A DNA stretch of 64,000 nucleotides, taken from contig OZ244832.1 in assembly GCA_965220485.1 (NCBI GenBank), positions 1,116,001 to 1,180,000 of the forward strand, read 5' to 3'. Below, piece after piece: positions 8,873 to 20,680 of the stretch (positions within the stretch are counted from its first letter, which is position 1; every line of letters begins with the position of its first letter). The DNA is from Aldehydirespirator sp965220485. Lineage in GTDB: Bacteria > Actinomycetota > Acidimicrobiia > Acidimicrobiales > Aldehydirespiratoraceae. Below the pieces are notes generated by a model, which had not been told where the DNA came from, ran no database searches, and saw only the letters and a program-made list of their open reading frames with translations. Both the position numbers and the translations under genes were made by a program.

Positions 8873-9316
8873 TCAGGTTGCTTCGAAGATCTCGGCTCCG
8901 CTCCAGCAGGTCACCGTGTCCGGATCGACGGCGATGCCGCCTCCGCACGTGCATCTCGGGCGCTGATCGTCGAGGAGGCGGCCCTCTGAGTCCCAGAGTT
9001 GCAGCGTGTGCTCGCGCACGGGCTCGCGCACGACTCTCAGCCAGCGTCCGCGGCCCCTGGCGGTAAGTGCTTCGACCAAGGCTGAGACCATGTCCGGCGG
9101 CACGGGCTCGTTGGTCTTGATGCAGTAGAACGTGCCGCCGATACAGAGTTCGTGGGGGCCGTACTCGTACTTGTCGAGGTAGTTCACAGCGCGCTGGGGG
9201 TCGTAATCCGGCGGCGGCTCGCCGTCGAGAGTCAGGGTCTGGCGTCCGTCGGTGCGCATGGAGTACAGGTTGACCGCGACCCATGACTCGCGAGCGAAGG
9301 GGATGGTGCCCGTCAT
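8873..9316 (-). CDS. Hypothetical protein
   Basis: 147 aa, not recognised. The frame has normal composition and a strong ribosome-binding site (GAGGAGG, 7 nt before ATG 9316), so it is probably a real gene. No signal peptide or membrane segment. A CTCGGG motif near the C terminus (RCTCGGGIAVDP) and a later Cys (TCWSG) could bind metal, but a full zinc-ribbon pattern is not present. It diverges from the DUF222-HNH gene across about 100 bp. Confidence 0.65.
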   Translation of the reverse strand: MTGTIPFARESWVAVNLYSMRTDGRQTLTLDGEPPPDYDPQRAVNYLDKYEYGPHELCIGGTFYCIKTNEPVPPDMVSALVEALTARGRGRWLRVVREPVREHTLQLWDSEGRLLDDQRPRCTCGGGIAVDPDTVTCWSGAEIFEAT

Positions 9317-9386
9317 CCGGTTTCCTCCTCAGGTTCTAGAGAAATCTCAGGAAATAGCTGTAAACAACATAACAATGCTTGACAAG

Positions 9387-9408
9387 TGTCACACCCCTAT
9401 GGCATGAT
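9387..9408 (+). promoter_or_regulatory. RecA-NDp/PafBC-like promoter of DUF222-HNH gene 1
   Basis: TGTCACAC (9387-9394), 8 bp, CATGAT (9403-9408), 6 nt, ATG 9415. The same layout, base for base in spacing, stands before the second DUF222-HNH gene (40799). The arrangement resembles the mycobacterial RecA-independent damage promoter (TGTCRGTG-N8-TAnnnT). A TTGACA (9379-9384) also overlaps upstream. Confidence 0.55.
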
Positions 9409-9414
9409 TTGACC

Positions 9415-10713
9415 ATGGGTTTGGAAGCTGCTCAGCGGGTGCGGGACGGTCTGGCGGAGTTGATCCGTCTGGTCAACTCCGGGGGCGCGTCGACGGCTGA
9501 CGCCAAGCGGGTTCTGTCAGAGTCGAGGGCGTTCGCCGCGCAGGTGGCGGTGTTGCAGGCCGATGCGGCCGCCCTGGTCACGGCGGGAGAGCGGCACGGT
9601 GATGGCGGGGCGGGTGTGCTGGCCCGGGCCGCGGGGCTATCGAGGCGGGAGGCGGCCGGACAGGTCAAGGCGGTGGGGCAACTTCAGTCCATGCCTGACA
9701 TGCGCGATGCCCTGACGGAGGGGAAGATCACGCTGGCCAACGCCAAGACGCTCGCCCGGGCGTCGGAGAACACCAGCGCAGGCCAGGTCGAGGGGGACGG
9801 TGGCCTGCTGGAGAAGGCCGCCTCGCTGTCGCCTGAGCAGTTCGCCCGGGAGGCCAGTCGATGGGTCGCGCAGCGCCAGGACGACGGTGGCGAGGGTGAG
9901 TACCGGCGCCAGCGGGCTCGCCGGCGGCTGAGCGTCTGGAAGGACGATGCCGACGGCATGGTGCACCTGCGGGGCGAGCTTGATCCGGTAGCTGGGGCCA
10001 AGCTGCGCACACGGCTACTCAAGGAGGCCGAGCGGCTGCGGCGATGTGATCTCGGCAAGCCCGTTGGGGAGGCACGCAGCCTTCCCCAGCGTCTGGCCGA
10101 CGCTTTGGACACGCTGACCGAGCCCGGCCGCTCGGCCAACAGTCGCCGGAGTGGGTCGCCGGCCGACATCACCATTGTCCAGCACCTGTCCCCGGAGGGC
10201 GACAAGGCGTTCGCGGAGGTCGCCGACGGCGGCGTGATCCCCGAGAGCGTGCTCGAGGAGCACTTCTGCAACGCCAGGATCGTGGGAATCGTGTTCAGCA
10301 GCAAGGGCCAGCCGCTGTGGCGGGGCCCTGCGCTCAAGCGGCCGACCAAGGCCCAGATGGATGCGCTGATCGCCCGCTACGGCGGATGCGCAGGCTGCGG
10401 CCAGCACTCCGTCATGAGCCAGGCCCATCACATCCGGCCTCGGTCGCAGGGAGGCCCCACCGACATCGACAATTTGATGCCGCTGTGCTGGGGCTGCCAC
10501 GACAATGTGCACCTCCACGGGTGGCGGGTGGTGCCCGACGGGCGGGGCCTGCACGCCATCGCGCCGCCCGAGCGGATCCGCTACGGTCCCGCACGCGCCC
10601 CCGCCCCGCCGCCGATCCACCGCCCGCCCAGCCGGCGGCGCCGAGCCGGCACGTCCAGTCGCCAGTCCAGTGTGCCCAAAGTCGAGCCCGAACCGCTCCT
10701 CACGGTCACCTAG
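9415..10713 (+). CDS. DUF222 / HNH endonuclease domain protein (13E12-like)
   Basis: 432 aa. Residues ~1-290 are the helical DUF222 region (VRDGLAELIRLVN, LARAAGLSRREAAGQVKAV), followed by an HNH nuclease domain: CAGCGQHS, AHHIRPRSQGGPTDIDNL, then LCWGCHDNVH, with the zinc-binding CxxC pairs and catalytic His. The C-terminal ~60 residues are Pro/Arg-rich. ATG 9415 was preferred over TTG 9379 because the promoter boxes lie between them. In mycobacteria the related 13E12 repeat genes are damage-inducible, which fits the promoter seen here. Their cellular role is not settled. Confidence 0.88.
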   Translation: MGLEAAQRVRDGLAELIRLVNSGGASTADAKRVLSESRAFAAQVAVLQADAAALVTAGERHGDGGAGVLARAAGLSRREAAGQVKAVGQLQSMPDMRDALTEGKITLANAKTLARASENTSAGQVEGDGGLLEKAASLSPEQFAREASRWVAQRQDDGGEGEYRRQRARRRLSVWKDDADGMVHLRGELDPVAGAKLRTRLLKEAERLRRCDLGKPVGEARSLPQRLADALDTLTEPGRSANSRRSGSPADITIVQHLSPEGDKAFAEVADGGVIPESVLEEHFCNARIVGIVFSSKGQPLWRGPALKRPTKAQMDALIARYGGCAGCGQHSVMSQAHHIRPRSQGGPTDIDNLMPLCWGCHDNVHLHGWRVVPDGRGLHAIAPPERIRYGPARAPAPPPIHRPPSRRRRAGTSSRQSSVPKVEPEPLLTVT

Positions 10714-10720
10714 GGCCGAG

Positions 10721-11161
10721 ATGCACTGGAAGGACACGGCTGAGCAGGTTGAAGCCGGGCTCGCGACGATGCTGGCGTGGGCGGCGGGCGACCTTGTGAC
10801 TTCCTCCGAGATGCTGAGAGCGTGCGACCTGGTCTCAGCCAGCGCAGTGAAGATGGCGAATCTCGCCAGGATCGAGGGCACCTCGATCGAGGAGCTTCAG
10901 GACATCGTGCAGGCTTGCCGAGCCATCTCGGCGAAGGTGGCCTTGTTCGATATGCGAGTGCGGGCGCTGCTGGCGGTGATGCCAGGTCTGGCCACCATCC
11001 GAGATGCGACTGCGATTCCAAGTGTGGCCGCGATCCGAGATGTGGCCGCGATCCAGAATGGATCCGTGATGCGAAATGAGGCCGTGATGCAAAATGAGGC
11101 CGTGACACAAGATGTGGCCGTGAAGCGAAATGAAGGTATAGGCAACAGCGCGGTGGCATGA
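10721..11161 (+). CDS. Hypothetical protein with degenerate 7-residue repeats
   Basis: 146 aa, not recognised, 7 nt after the DUF222-HNH gene. Residues 1-85 look helical (VEAGLATMLAWAAGDLV; IEELQDIVQACRAIS). From about residue 88 the protein is built of degenerate 21-bp/7-residue repeats (pattern VAAIRDV, AVMQNEA) that probably arose by slippage. Possibly co-transcribed with the preceding gene. Confidence 0.55.
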   Translation: MHWKDTAEQVEAGLATMLAWAAGDLVTSSEMLRACDLVSASAVKMANLARIEGTSIEELQDIVQACRAISAKVALFDMRVRALLAVMPGLATIRDATAIPSVAAIRDVAAIQNGSVMRNEAVMQNEAVTQDVAVKRNEGIGNSAVA

Positions 11162-11168
11162 TCGGGGT

Positions 11169-11951
11169 GTGGGCAGGTCGGATGATCGGTCGGAAAGAGG
11201 CGCCTCCGTAGCAGCTGCGAGTGACGTCGGGCCTCGGCAGGTGAACGAGGACCGGGCGCTTGCCGTGGTCTCCGAGGACGATCGCAGCTGGGTTATCGCG
11301 GTGGCCGACGGGCTGGGTGGTCACACCCGGGGCGATGAAGCGGCGCAGGCCTCGGTGGAGGGACTGCCCCAGCGGATCGCCAGCGCCAACGAGATGGCTG
11401 CCGCCTTCGGGGAGGCCAACGAGCGGGTACTGGCCCTGACCGGGCCGGAGACGTGGCAGAAGAACCTGCCCCTGTTCATGTTCCCGATGAGCACCCTTTG
11501 CGTGGCCGCGTGGACCCTCGAGAGCGGACTGCTAATCGGCTGGATGGGCGACACCCTGCCGTTCGTGGCCAACGCGGGGCCCGGCGGGTTCAGCGGCTTC
11601 CTCTGCGGCCGCCCGCACAGGATCCCAGGGGGCAGTATCGAGATCTGCCTGGGAATGCCGCCCACTGGCGACTCGACAGGTCCAGGGTCGGTAGAGGTCG
11701 AGATGATCGGGGAGTCCGGCGACGGAACCCAGCCCGACGCGGTGATACTCGCCAGCGACGGCGCCTGGGAGCCGTTCGTGTACGAGCACGGCGTCGAGTG
11801 GCTGTCGGATGCTTCGCCCAGCGGCGGCATCGGGGCGGCCTGCGGAACTGGTGCATCGACGGCCGACGAGGTCGCCGGCAGCATTCTGGACGAGGCCCGC
11901 CGCCTGGGCCTCAACGACAACGCCACCATCGCCGTCGCGCTCTGGCGCTGA
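11169..11951 (+). CDS. PP2C-family protein serine/threonine phosphatase
   Basis: 260 aa. Manganese-dependent phosphatase fold shown by DVGPRQVNEDRAL (motif 1), VADGLGGH (the DGxGGH metal site), ILASDGAWEPF and the closing NDNATIAVALW with its metal-binding Asp. No membrane segment, so a soluble cytoplasmic regulator. GTG 11169 follows a CATGAT box by 6 nt. No partner Ser/Thr kinase is in the window. The next gene encodes a secreted propeller lipoprotein, but a functional link is not shown. Confidence 0.88.
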   Translation: MGRSDDRSERGASVAAASDVGPRQVNEDRALAVVSEDDRSWVIAVADGLGGHTRGDEAAQASVEGLPQRIASANEMAAAFGEANERVLALTGPETWQKNLPLFMFPMSTLCVAAWTLESGLLIGWMGDTLPFVANAGPGGFSGFLCGRPHRIPGGSIEICLGMPPTGDSTGPGSVEVEMIGESGDGTQPDAVILASDGAWEPFVYEHGVEWLSDASPSGGIGAACGTGASTADEVAGSILDEARRLGLNDNATIAVALWR

Positions 11952-12091
11952 TTCCCGGCCCGCCGACCGGCTCGGAAACGAGTGCCTGCCCATGTTCTAC
12001 GCTGCGTCACGGGGTCTGCCATGACCGACAATCCGTTCCGAAGCAGCTGCTCGGCGGGAACCAAACCAGACGCGGCCACGTCTCAGCATCA

Positions 12092-14683
12092 ATGAGGACC
12101 ACAAGCACCGGAGCCCGAGCCTTGATCGGCGTGATCGCGCTCGCCGGCCTTGTGGCCAGCGGCTGTGGCCAGGACGCCGAGGTGAGCCGAGCGCCGGACC
12201 CCGCGACTGCGACACCTACGGACGCCCAAGGCACTACGGGCACAACGGACACCCAGGCACCCGCTCCAAGCACCACGGACACCCAAGCACCTGATCCCAG
12301 CACAACCAAGTCCCCAACAACTAGCACCGCCACCACAGAGCCCCCAATCACAACCGCACCAACCGCAGAGACCACCGGGCCCACCTCGACCACGACAGAA
12401 GCCCCAACACCCACCACCACTGAGCCCCCAACCACAACCGCACCAACCGCAGAGACCACAAGAGCCCAGACGCCCGAGGCAGCCGTCACCGAAGCCACGA
12501 CAACAACCGAACCGGCTACTGACAGCACAGAAGCAACCGAGGCGCAAGCACCAGACTCCGGCACCACCGAGAGCCCCGGCACAGTTCCTCTCGAAGAAGA
12601 CCCGCCGGAATCGACCACCGGCACTGACGGGTCCGAGGCGCCCGATGACACCAGCCAAGCCGGGGCAGAGCCCGCCGCGCCGGTCAACCTGGAGCCGCGG
12701 CTCGCCTTCATCAGCAACATGGACCACGACTCCGAGATCGTGGTCTGGAACGTCGACGGATCCGGCGCAGAACTGCTGACCGACAACTTCGACGATGATC
12801 GGTACCCGGCCTGGTCCCCGGACGGCGCCCGGATCGCCTTCGTGAGCGACCGGGCCGGGATTTACGACATCTACACCGCCAACGCCGACGGCTCAGACCC
12901 CGTGCAGGTCACCGACGACAACTTCCGGGAGAGCCGCCTGGCCTGGTCCCCCGACGGAACGCGGATCGCCTATGTCCGCTTCTCGCACGACGGGTACTAC
13001 CGCCCCGACGACCACACCTACGGCGACGAGTTCTTCGATTACAGCGACGAAGACTTCGACATCTTCGTGGTGGGCGCCGACGGCTCCAATCCAGTTCGGG
13101 TCACGCACGACGACTACCGGGAGCTGGCGCCGGTGTGGTCGCCCGACGGAACGCGAATCGCCTACACGCGAGACGTCGAACCCGATACCCGGAATGTCAG
13201 ACTCCAGATCATCGTGGTCGGCGCCGACGGCTCCGAACCGTTCAAGCTTGCCGACGACGGCATCGATCCCGTCTGGTCGCCCGACGGCACCGGAATCGCC
13301 TACGACGGCAACCGCGGCCGCATCCACGTAGCCGAGGCGGACGGATCCAGCACCCGGCAACTCGTACAGGGAGAGAACCCGAGCTGGTCGCCCGACAGCA
13401 CCCGAATCGCCTACAGCAGCGACCGCTATCCCGCTACCGCCGGACGGACCGAGGCGGGCACCAGCGACGACATCCTGCTGCTGGCAGGGAGCGGCGCCGG
13501 GCTGCTCGACGACATCGAGCCACCCGCTTGGGAGATCCACATCATCGAGGCCGACGGCACCAACCCCGTACAACTCACCGACGACCGCTACGACAAGTTC
13601 GATCCGCAATGGTCACCCGACGGCACCCGCATCCTCTACACGTACGGCGATGCGATCTACGTGATGAACGCCGACGGCACCGGAAGCCGACTGGTGGCCG
13701 AGGATGGCCGCGACGTGTCCTGGTCGCCCGATGGATTGCATCTCATCTACACACGGCCACCCGTGCACTACGTCTTCGACCTATTCGTGGTGGAAGCGGA
13801 CGGCACCGACATGAGGAAGCTCGCCGATCGCGCCACCGGTCCGGTGTGGTCACCCGACGACACCCGCATTGCCTACAGCCGAGACGGCGAGATCACGGTG
13901 GCCAACGCTGACGGAACGAGGGCACGCGAACTCACCGACACCTCCTCACGCCCCAGAGGCGTTGTCAACTCATGGCCCTCATGGTCGCCGGACGGCACCC
14001 GCATCTCCTACAACCACGGCGGTACGGGCTTCGAGGTCTACGTCATGGATGCCGACGGCACGAGCCAGATGCCGGTCACGCCCAATGTAGGAGAACAGGG
14101 ACCGACGCCCTGGTCACCCGACGGGCGGAGAATCGCATACAGCGTTCCCGGGCCCCTCGACAGCCACACAGTTCTCGTTGACGCCGACGGAGCCAACCCG
14201 GTGCCGCTCACCGGTGACAACAGCACCTTCCACGAGAGACGCAACCTGTGCCCAGAATGGTCGCCCGACGGGCTGCGGATCGCCTTCAGGAGCGAGGCGG
14301 TGCTCACCTTCAACGACTACAAGCTGTACGTGATTGACGTTGCTGGAACGAACGCAACGCAACTCGCTGAGAGCGACGACTTCACGGGCTGCCCCCGCTG
14401 GTCGCCCGACGGCACCCGACTCGCGTACCACGTCAACCGGGGGGACAACTACAGGATCTGGGAGATCTACACGATGGACCCCGACGGCCGCGACGTCGTG
14501 AGGCTGACCGACAGCGGCGCGGGCCCGGTCTGGTCCCCCGACGGCACCCGCATCGCCTTCGTCAGCGACCGCGACGGCGACTGGGAGATCTTCGTCATGG
14601 ACTTCGACGGCAGCAACCAGACCCAGCTCACGTTCAACAACGACAACGACTGGGGGCCCACCTGGTATCCGCTGGGGGGCTAG
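12092..14683 (+). CDS. PD40/TolB-like beta-propeller lipoprotein
   Basis: 863 aa. Signal peptide with lipobox LVASGC (Cys about residue 24), a Thr/Pro/Ser-rich spacer of about 160 residues, then about thirteen PD40 blades, each with WSPDGTRIAY or a close variant, ending in a degenerate blade with TWYP. It should be tethered outside the membrane with the propeller held away by the spacer. PD40 propellers bind ligands or proteins; no catalytic domain is visible. ATG 12092 begins the signal peptide; the longer open frame upstream overlaps the phosphatase gene and is not coding. It resembles the propeller part of the SLH-protease at 3186. Confidence 0.88.
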   Translation: MRTTSTGARALIGVIALAGLVASGCGQDAEVSRAPDPATATPTDAQGTTGTTDTQAPAPSTTDTQAPDPSTTKSPTTSTATTEPPITTAPTAETTGPTSTTTEAPTPTTTEPPTTTAPTAETTRAQTPEAAVTEATTTTEPATDSTEATEAQAPDSGTTESPGTVPLEEDPPESTTGTDGSEAPDDTSQAGAEPAAPVNLEPRLAFISNMDHDSEIVVWNVDGSGAELLTDNFDDDRYPAWSPDGARIAFVSDRAGIYDIYTANADGSDPVQVTDDNFRESRLAWSPDGTRIAYVRFSHDGYYRPDDHTYGDEFFDYSDEDFDIFVVGADGSNPVRVTHDDYRELAPVWSPDGTRIAYTRDVEPDTRNVRLQIIVVGADGSEPFKLADDGIDPVWSPDGTGIAYDGNRGRIHVAEADGSSTRQLVQGENPSWSPDSTRIAYSSDRYPATAGRTEAGTSDDILLLAGSGAGLLDDIEPPAWEIHIIEADGTNPVQLTDDRYDKFDPQWSPDGTRILYTYGDAIYVMNADGTGSRLVAEDGRDVSWSPDGLHLIYTRPPVHYVFDLFVVEADGTDMRKLADRATGPVWSPDDTRIAYSRDGEITVANADGTRARELTDTSSRPRGVVNSWPSWSPDGTRISYNHGGTGFEVYVMDADGTSQMPVTPNVGEQGPTPWSPDGRRIAYSVPGPLDSHTVLVDADGANPVPLTGDNSTFHERRNLCPEWSPDGLRIAFRSEAVLTFNDYKLYVIDVAGTNATQLAESDDFTGCPRWSPDGTRLAYHVNRGDNYRIWEIYTMDPDGRDVVRLTDSGAGPVWSPDGTRIAFVSDRDGDWEIFVMDFDGSNQTQLTFNNDNDWGPTWYPLGG

Positions 14684-14736
14684 CAAGGGCGGCGAACACG
14701 ACGCCGTCGTCGCTCTGGATGACCTTGTCGAACAGA

Positions 14737-14820
14737 GCCGACGGCACGAACCAGACCCAGCTGACGTTCAACAACGACGAGGACCGTGCTCCCGTGCGGT
14801 CGCCCTTGCCGATGGGGTGA
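14737..14820 (+). pseudogene. Duplicated 3' scrap of the propeller lipoprotein gene
   Basis: Translates as ADGTNQTQLTFNNDEDRA and then a stop, matching the last blade of the upstream gene (DGSNQTQLTFNND) without a start or signal peptide. It is a partial 3' duplication. Confidence 0.7.
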
Positions 14821-14870
14821 CGGCTCGCCTCGTGGCCGGGTAGATCCGCCGCAGCGCCCGCCGGGTCAAC

Positions 14871-14884
14871 TGAACAAGTGTTCG
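14871..14884 (+). promoter_or_regulatory. LexA (SOS) box of uvrA
   Basis: TGAAC-AAGT-GTTCG, one mismatch from the Gram-positive/actinobacterial SOS box CGAAC-N4-GTTCG. It lies 35 bp before the uvrA start, just upstream of the -10 box, where LexA would block the promoter. Confidence 0.8.
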
Positions 14885-14891
14885 CTACGGG

Positions 14892-14912
14892 TGTCGAGCC
14901 AGCGGGTAGAGT
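14892..14912 (+). promoter_or_regulatory. uvrA promoter
   Basis: -10 box TAGAGT (14907-14912), 6 nt before GTG 14919, so probably leaderless. TGTCG at 14892 resembles the RecA-NDp upstream element but is one base too close to the -10 box for the consensus spacing. Confidence 0.55.
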
Positions 14913-14918
14913 CTGACC

Positions 14919-17809
<2,891 letters not shown>

Positions 17810-17816
<7 letters not shown>

Positions 17817-19672
17817 AACGGCCGCCGGCGGGTTCGATTCCGGACGCACCCGGGTCGTACCAATTCCTCGACGCTGAGGGCAGGGCGATATACGTCGGCA
17901 AGGCCAAGAGCCTGCGCTCCCGGCTCAACAACTACTTCGGCTCGCACCTGCCCCTGCGCACCCGCCAGATGGTGGACACCGCCGCGTCGGTGGAGTGGAT
18001 CCAGGTGGCCAACGAGGTCGAGGCGCTGATGCTCGAGTTCTCGCTGATCCAGCGCCACCGGCCCCGGTTCAACGTGCGCTACACCGACGACAAGTCGTAC
18101 CCGTTCCTGTGCGTGACCATGCTCGACGAGTGGCCCAGAGCCATGGTCATGAGGGGCCGGCGGCGCAAGGGCAACCGCTACTTCGGTCCCTACGGCCACG
18201 CCTACGCCATCCGCGACACCCTCGACCTGCTGCTGCGCACCTTCCCGATCCGCACCTGCACCGACGGCAAGTTCCGCCGCTACGCCAGCCTGGGCAAACC
18301 CTGCCTGCTGTACCACATCGAGAAGTGCTCGGGGCCGTGCGTGGGCGAGGTGTCCGCCGACGACTACACCGACATGGTGGCCGAGCTGCTGCGCTTCCTG
18401 GAGGGCGACAACGACCCGGTTCTGGACCGGCTCGAGAGCGAGATGTCCGCCGCGGCCGACGAACTCGACTTTGAGCGGGCCGCCCGGCTGAGGGACCGGC
18501 TGGCCGCGGTGCGCAAGGCTGTGGAGACCCAGCAGATGGTGGGCTCCCGCAACGAGGACTTCGACGTGATCGGCCTGGTGGACGATGCCCTGGAGGCCGC
18601 TGTGCAGGTGTTCTTCGTGCGTCGGGGCCGGGTGATGGGACGCCGGGGCTTCATGATCGACAAGGCCGAGGACCTCGACCGGGGCGAGCTGGTCAGCAGG
18701 GCGCTGGAGCGCCTCTACTTCGACGACAACCCGCTGGGCTGGCCCAAGCTCGTGCTGGCCCCCGACACGCCGGCCGAGGCCGGCCTCTACACCGAGTGGC
18801 TGACCGAGATGCGAGGGTCGCGGGTCGAGATCCGGGTGCCGCAGCGGGGCTCCAAGCGGGCGCTGCAAGCCACCGTGACCCGCAACGCCGAGGAGTCGTT
18901 TGCACGTCATCGGCTCAAGCGCAGCACCGACCACAACAGCCGGGCCCGGGCCCTCAACGAGCTCCAGCAGCATCTGGGACTGGACGACGCGCCCCTGAGG
19001 ATCGAGTGCTACGACATGAGCCACCTGTCCGGGCAGGACTACGTGGGCTCGATGGTGGTGCTGGAGGACGGCCTGCCCAAGAAGGCGGATTACCGAAGGT
19101 TCAAGATCCGGACAGTGCCGGGCAACGATGACTTCGCGGCCATGCACGAGGTGCTGACCCGCCGCCTGACCGGCTACCTGGAGCAGCGGTCCCGGCCGGT
19201 GACCGAGCGCGACGGGAGGTTCTCGTACCCGCCGCAGCTGCTGCTGGTGGACGGCGGCAAGGGCCAGCTGGGGGTGGCCGTGCAGGTGCTGGAGGAGCTG
19301 GGCCTCGAACAAGAGATCCCGGCCGCGGCGCTGGCCAAGCAGTTCGAGGAGGTGTTCGTGCCCGGCCGGTCCGGCCCGGTCCGGATGCCGCGGCAGTCCG
19401 AGGCCCTGTACATGCTCCAGCGCATCCGCGACGAGAGCCACCGCTTCGCGATCGCATACCACCGCAGCCTGCGGGGCAAGCGCATGACCAGCTCTGCCCT
19501 CGGCGGCATCGCCGGCCTCGGTCCCGCCCGCAAGGCCCGCCTGACCAGGGAACTGGGCGGAGTGAAGGCCGTCCGGCGGGCGCAACTCGATGAGCTGAAG
19601 GCCCTCACGTGGCTGCCCGACTCGGTGGCCGAGAACGTCCACGCCGCGTTCCACGGCTACAACGCCGTTTGA
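17810..19672 (+). CDS. uvrC: Excinuclease ABC subunit C
   Basis: 620 aa. Makes the two incisions in UvrABC repair. The N-terminal GIY-YIG nuclease domain shows PGSYQFLDAEGRAIYVGKA. A central UVR motif follows (ELDFERAARLRDRLAAV), then the RNase H-like second nuclease region with IECYDMSH and LLVDGGKGQL, and a C-terminal helix-hairpin-helix (IAGLGPARKARL). GTG 17810 lies inside the end of uvrA, showing translational coupling. The operon shares the LexA-controlled promoter. Confidence 0.97.
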
Positions 19673-19768
19673 CGCCAGCCATGGCCGGCGCGGCTTGGCC
19701 GTGCGGGCCTTTATGGGCAACACCTCACGCAGCGTCTTGGCGGCAGGGGCACGAAGAGTCTCGAGCAG

Positions 19769-20347
19769 CTATTCGAGGTGTTGGACGAGACGACTTCCCA
19801 ACTCGATCCGGCGCGGTTTCTGCAGTGCAGCGTGGACGGATGACGAATCAATCTCCACGCCATGGATGCGCCGTAGGCGTTCGACGACCCACTGTGGTCT
19901 TGTCGGACAACAGTCTTTTTCGAGTTGGTCAAGATAGTCTCGTACATAGCCTAGGATGCTCTCCCCGGAATCGGTCTGAAGGCAGTTCCCACCGCGATCG
20001 TTCCGTATTGGGAGAGTCGTGCCGTCACTCAAGTCTACGAACTCGCTATAGCGAATGTGTATACGACGACCCTTTCGGCGATTCCTCCGAGTTCTCTGGT
20101 GCCGCCGTACCGGACGCAGGATCGCATGCCCTGGGGTCGCCTGCCCGCGCCCCCCAAGGAAAAACCGCTTCGAAGACCGCCCCCCGCGGACGACTGATCT
20201 ACGCTTGACTCCTTCTGCTCCCTCTTCATGGTCTCGCAACAGGCTGAAGTGATCAACTGCGGACGAATCTATATAATAATCATCGTCAATATCGCATACT
20301 GCACTAAATCTTACGATGCTCAGTATGGATTTGTTTGATTCAGACAT
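19769..20347 (-). CDS. Hypothetical protein, low confidence
   Basis: About 192 aa, not recognised. The first 40 residues and the last 80 (for example SILGYVRDYLDQLEKDC and RPQWVVERLRRIHG) have normal composition, while the middle (about residues 50-100) is Arg/Gly-rich and may be noncoding or frameshifted. The segment is lower in GC than its neighbours, suggesting transferred DNA. It follows the small gene at 20370 on the same strand by 22 nt. Confidence 0.4.
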   Translation of the reverse strand: MSESNKSILSIVRFSAVCDIDDDYYIDSSAVDHFSLLRDHEEGAEGVKRRSVVRGGRSSKRFFLGGRGQATPGHAILRPVRRHQRTRRNRRKGRRIHIRYSEFVDLSDGTTLPIRNDRGGNCLQTDSGESILGYVRDYLDQLEKDCCPTRPQWVVERLRRIHGVEIDSSSVHAALQKPRRIELGSRLVQHLE

Positions 20348-20369
20348 CAACTCTGCCGAGGAGGGAGAA

Positions 20370-20630
20370 CTACAACTTGCAGTCGAGTTCGGCTTCGTTC
20401 ATATCTGTTCGTGTTATGTCGAACCACCACTTCCTGTGAATCGAAGCCGTGACTTTCGTTCTCCAACTCGCCTCCTCGAATGTACGACACGGTACGTGTA
20501 CAGGCACCTGTTGACGCGCATACTTTAGCTCGGTCTTGCTTCCGACAGTCTCCCAATTGCATATCAGAATCATCCCGAACAGATCTTCGCTGTACGTCAA
20601 ACTGGAGGTAGCGACACGCGGCGAGGCCAT
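20370..20630 (-). CDS. Small hypothetical protein
   Basis: 86 aa, not recognised. ATG 20630 was chosen because GAGGAGG lies 9 nt upstream; a longer frame from TTG 20699 adds Cys/Pro-rich residues. Composition (VATSSLTYSEDLFGMILI; WRTKVTASIHRKWWFDIT) looks like real protein with a beta-rich fold. Lower GC than the surroundings. Divergent from the membrane protein at 20681. Confidence 0.45.
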   Translation of the reverse strand: MASPRVATSSLTYSEDLFGMILICNWETVGSKTELKYARQQVPVHVPCRTFEEASWRTKVTASIHRKWWFDITRTDMNEAELDCKL

Positions 20631-20680
20631 CGAGCGTTGCCTCCTCATCGACGGCGGCAACTGAGGGGCCACACACCCGC

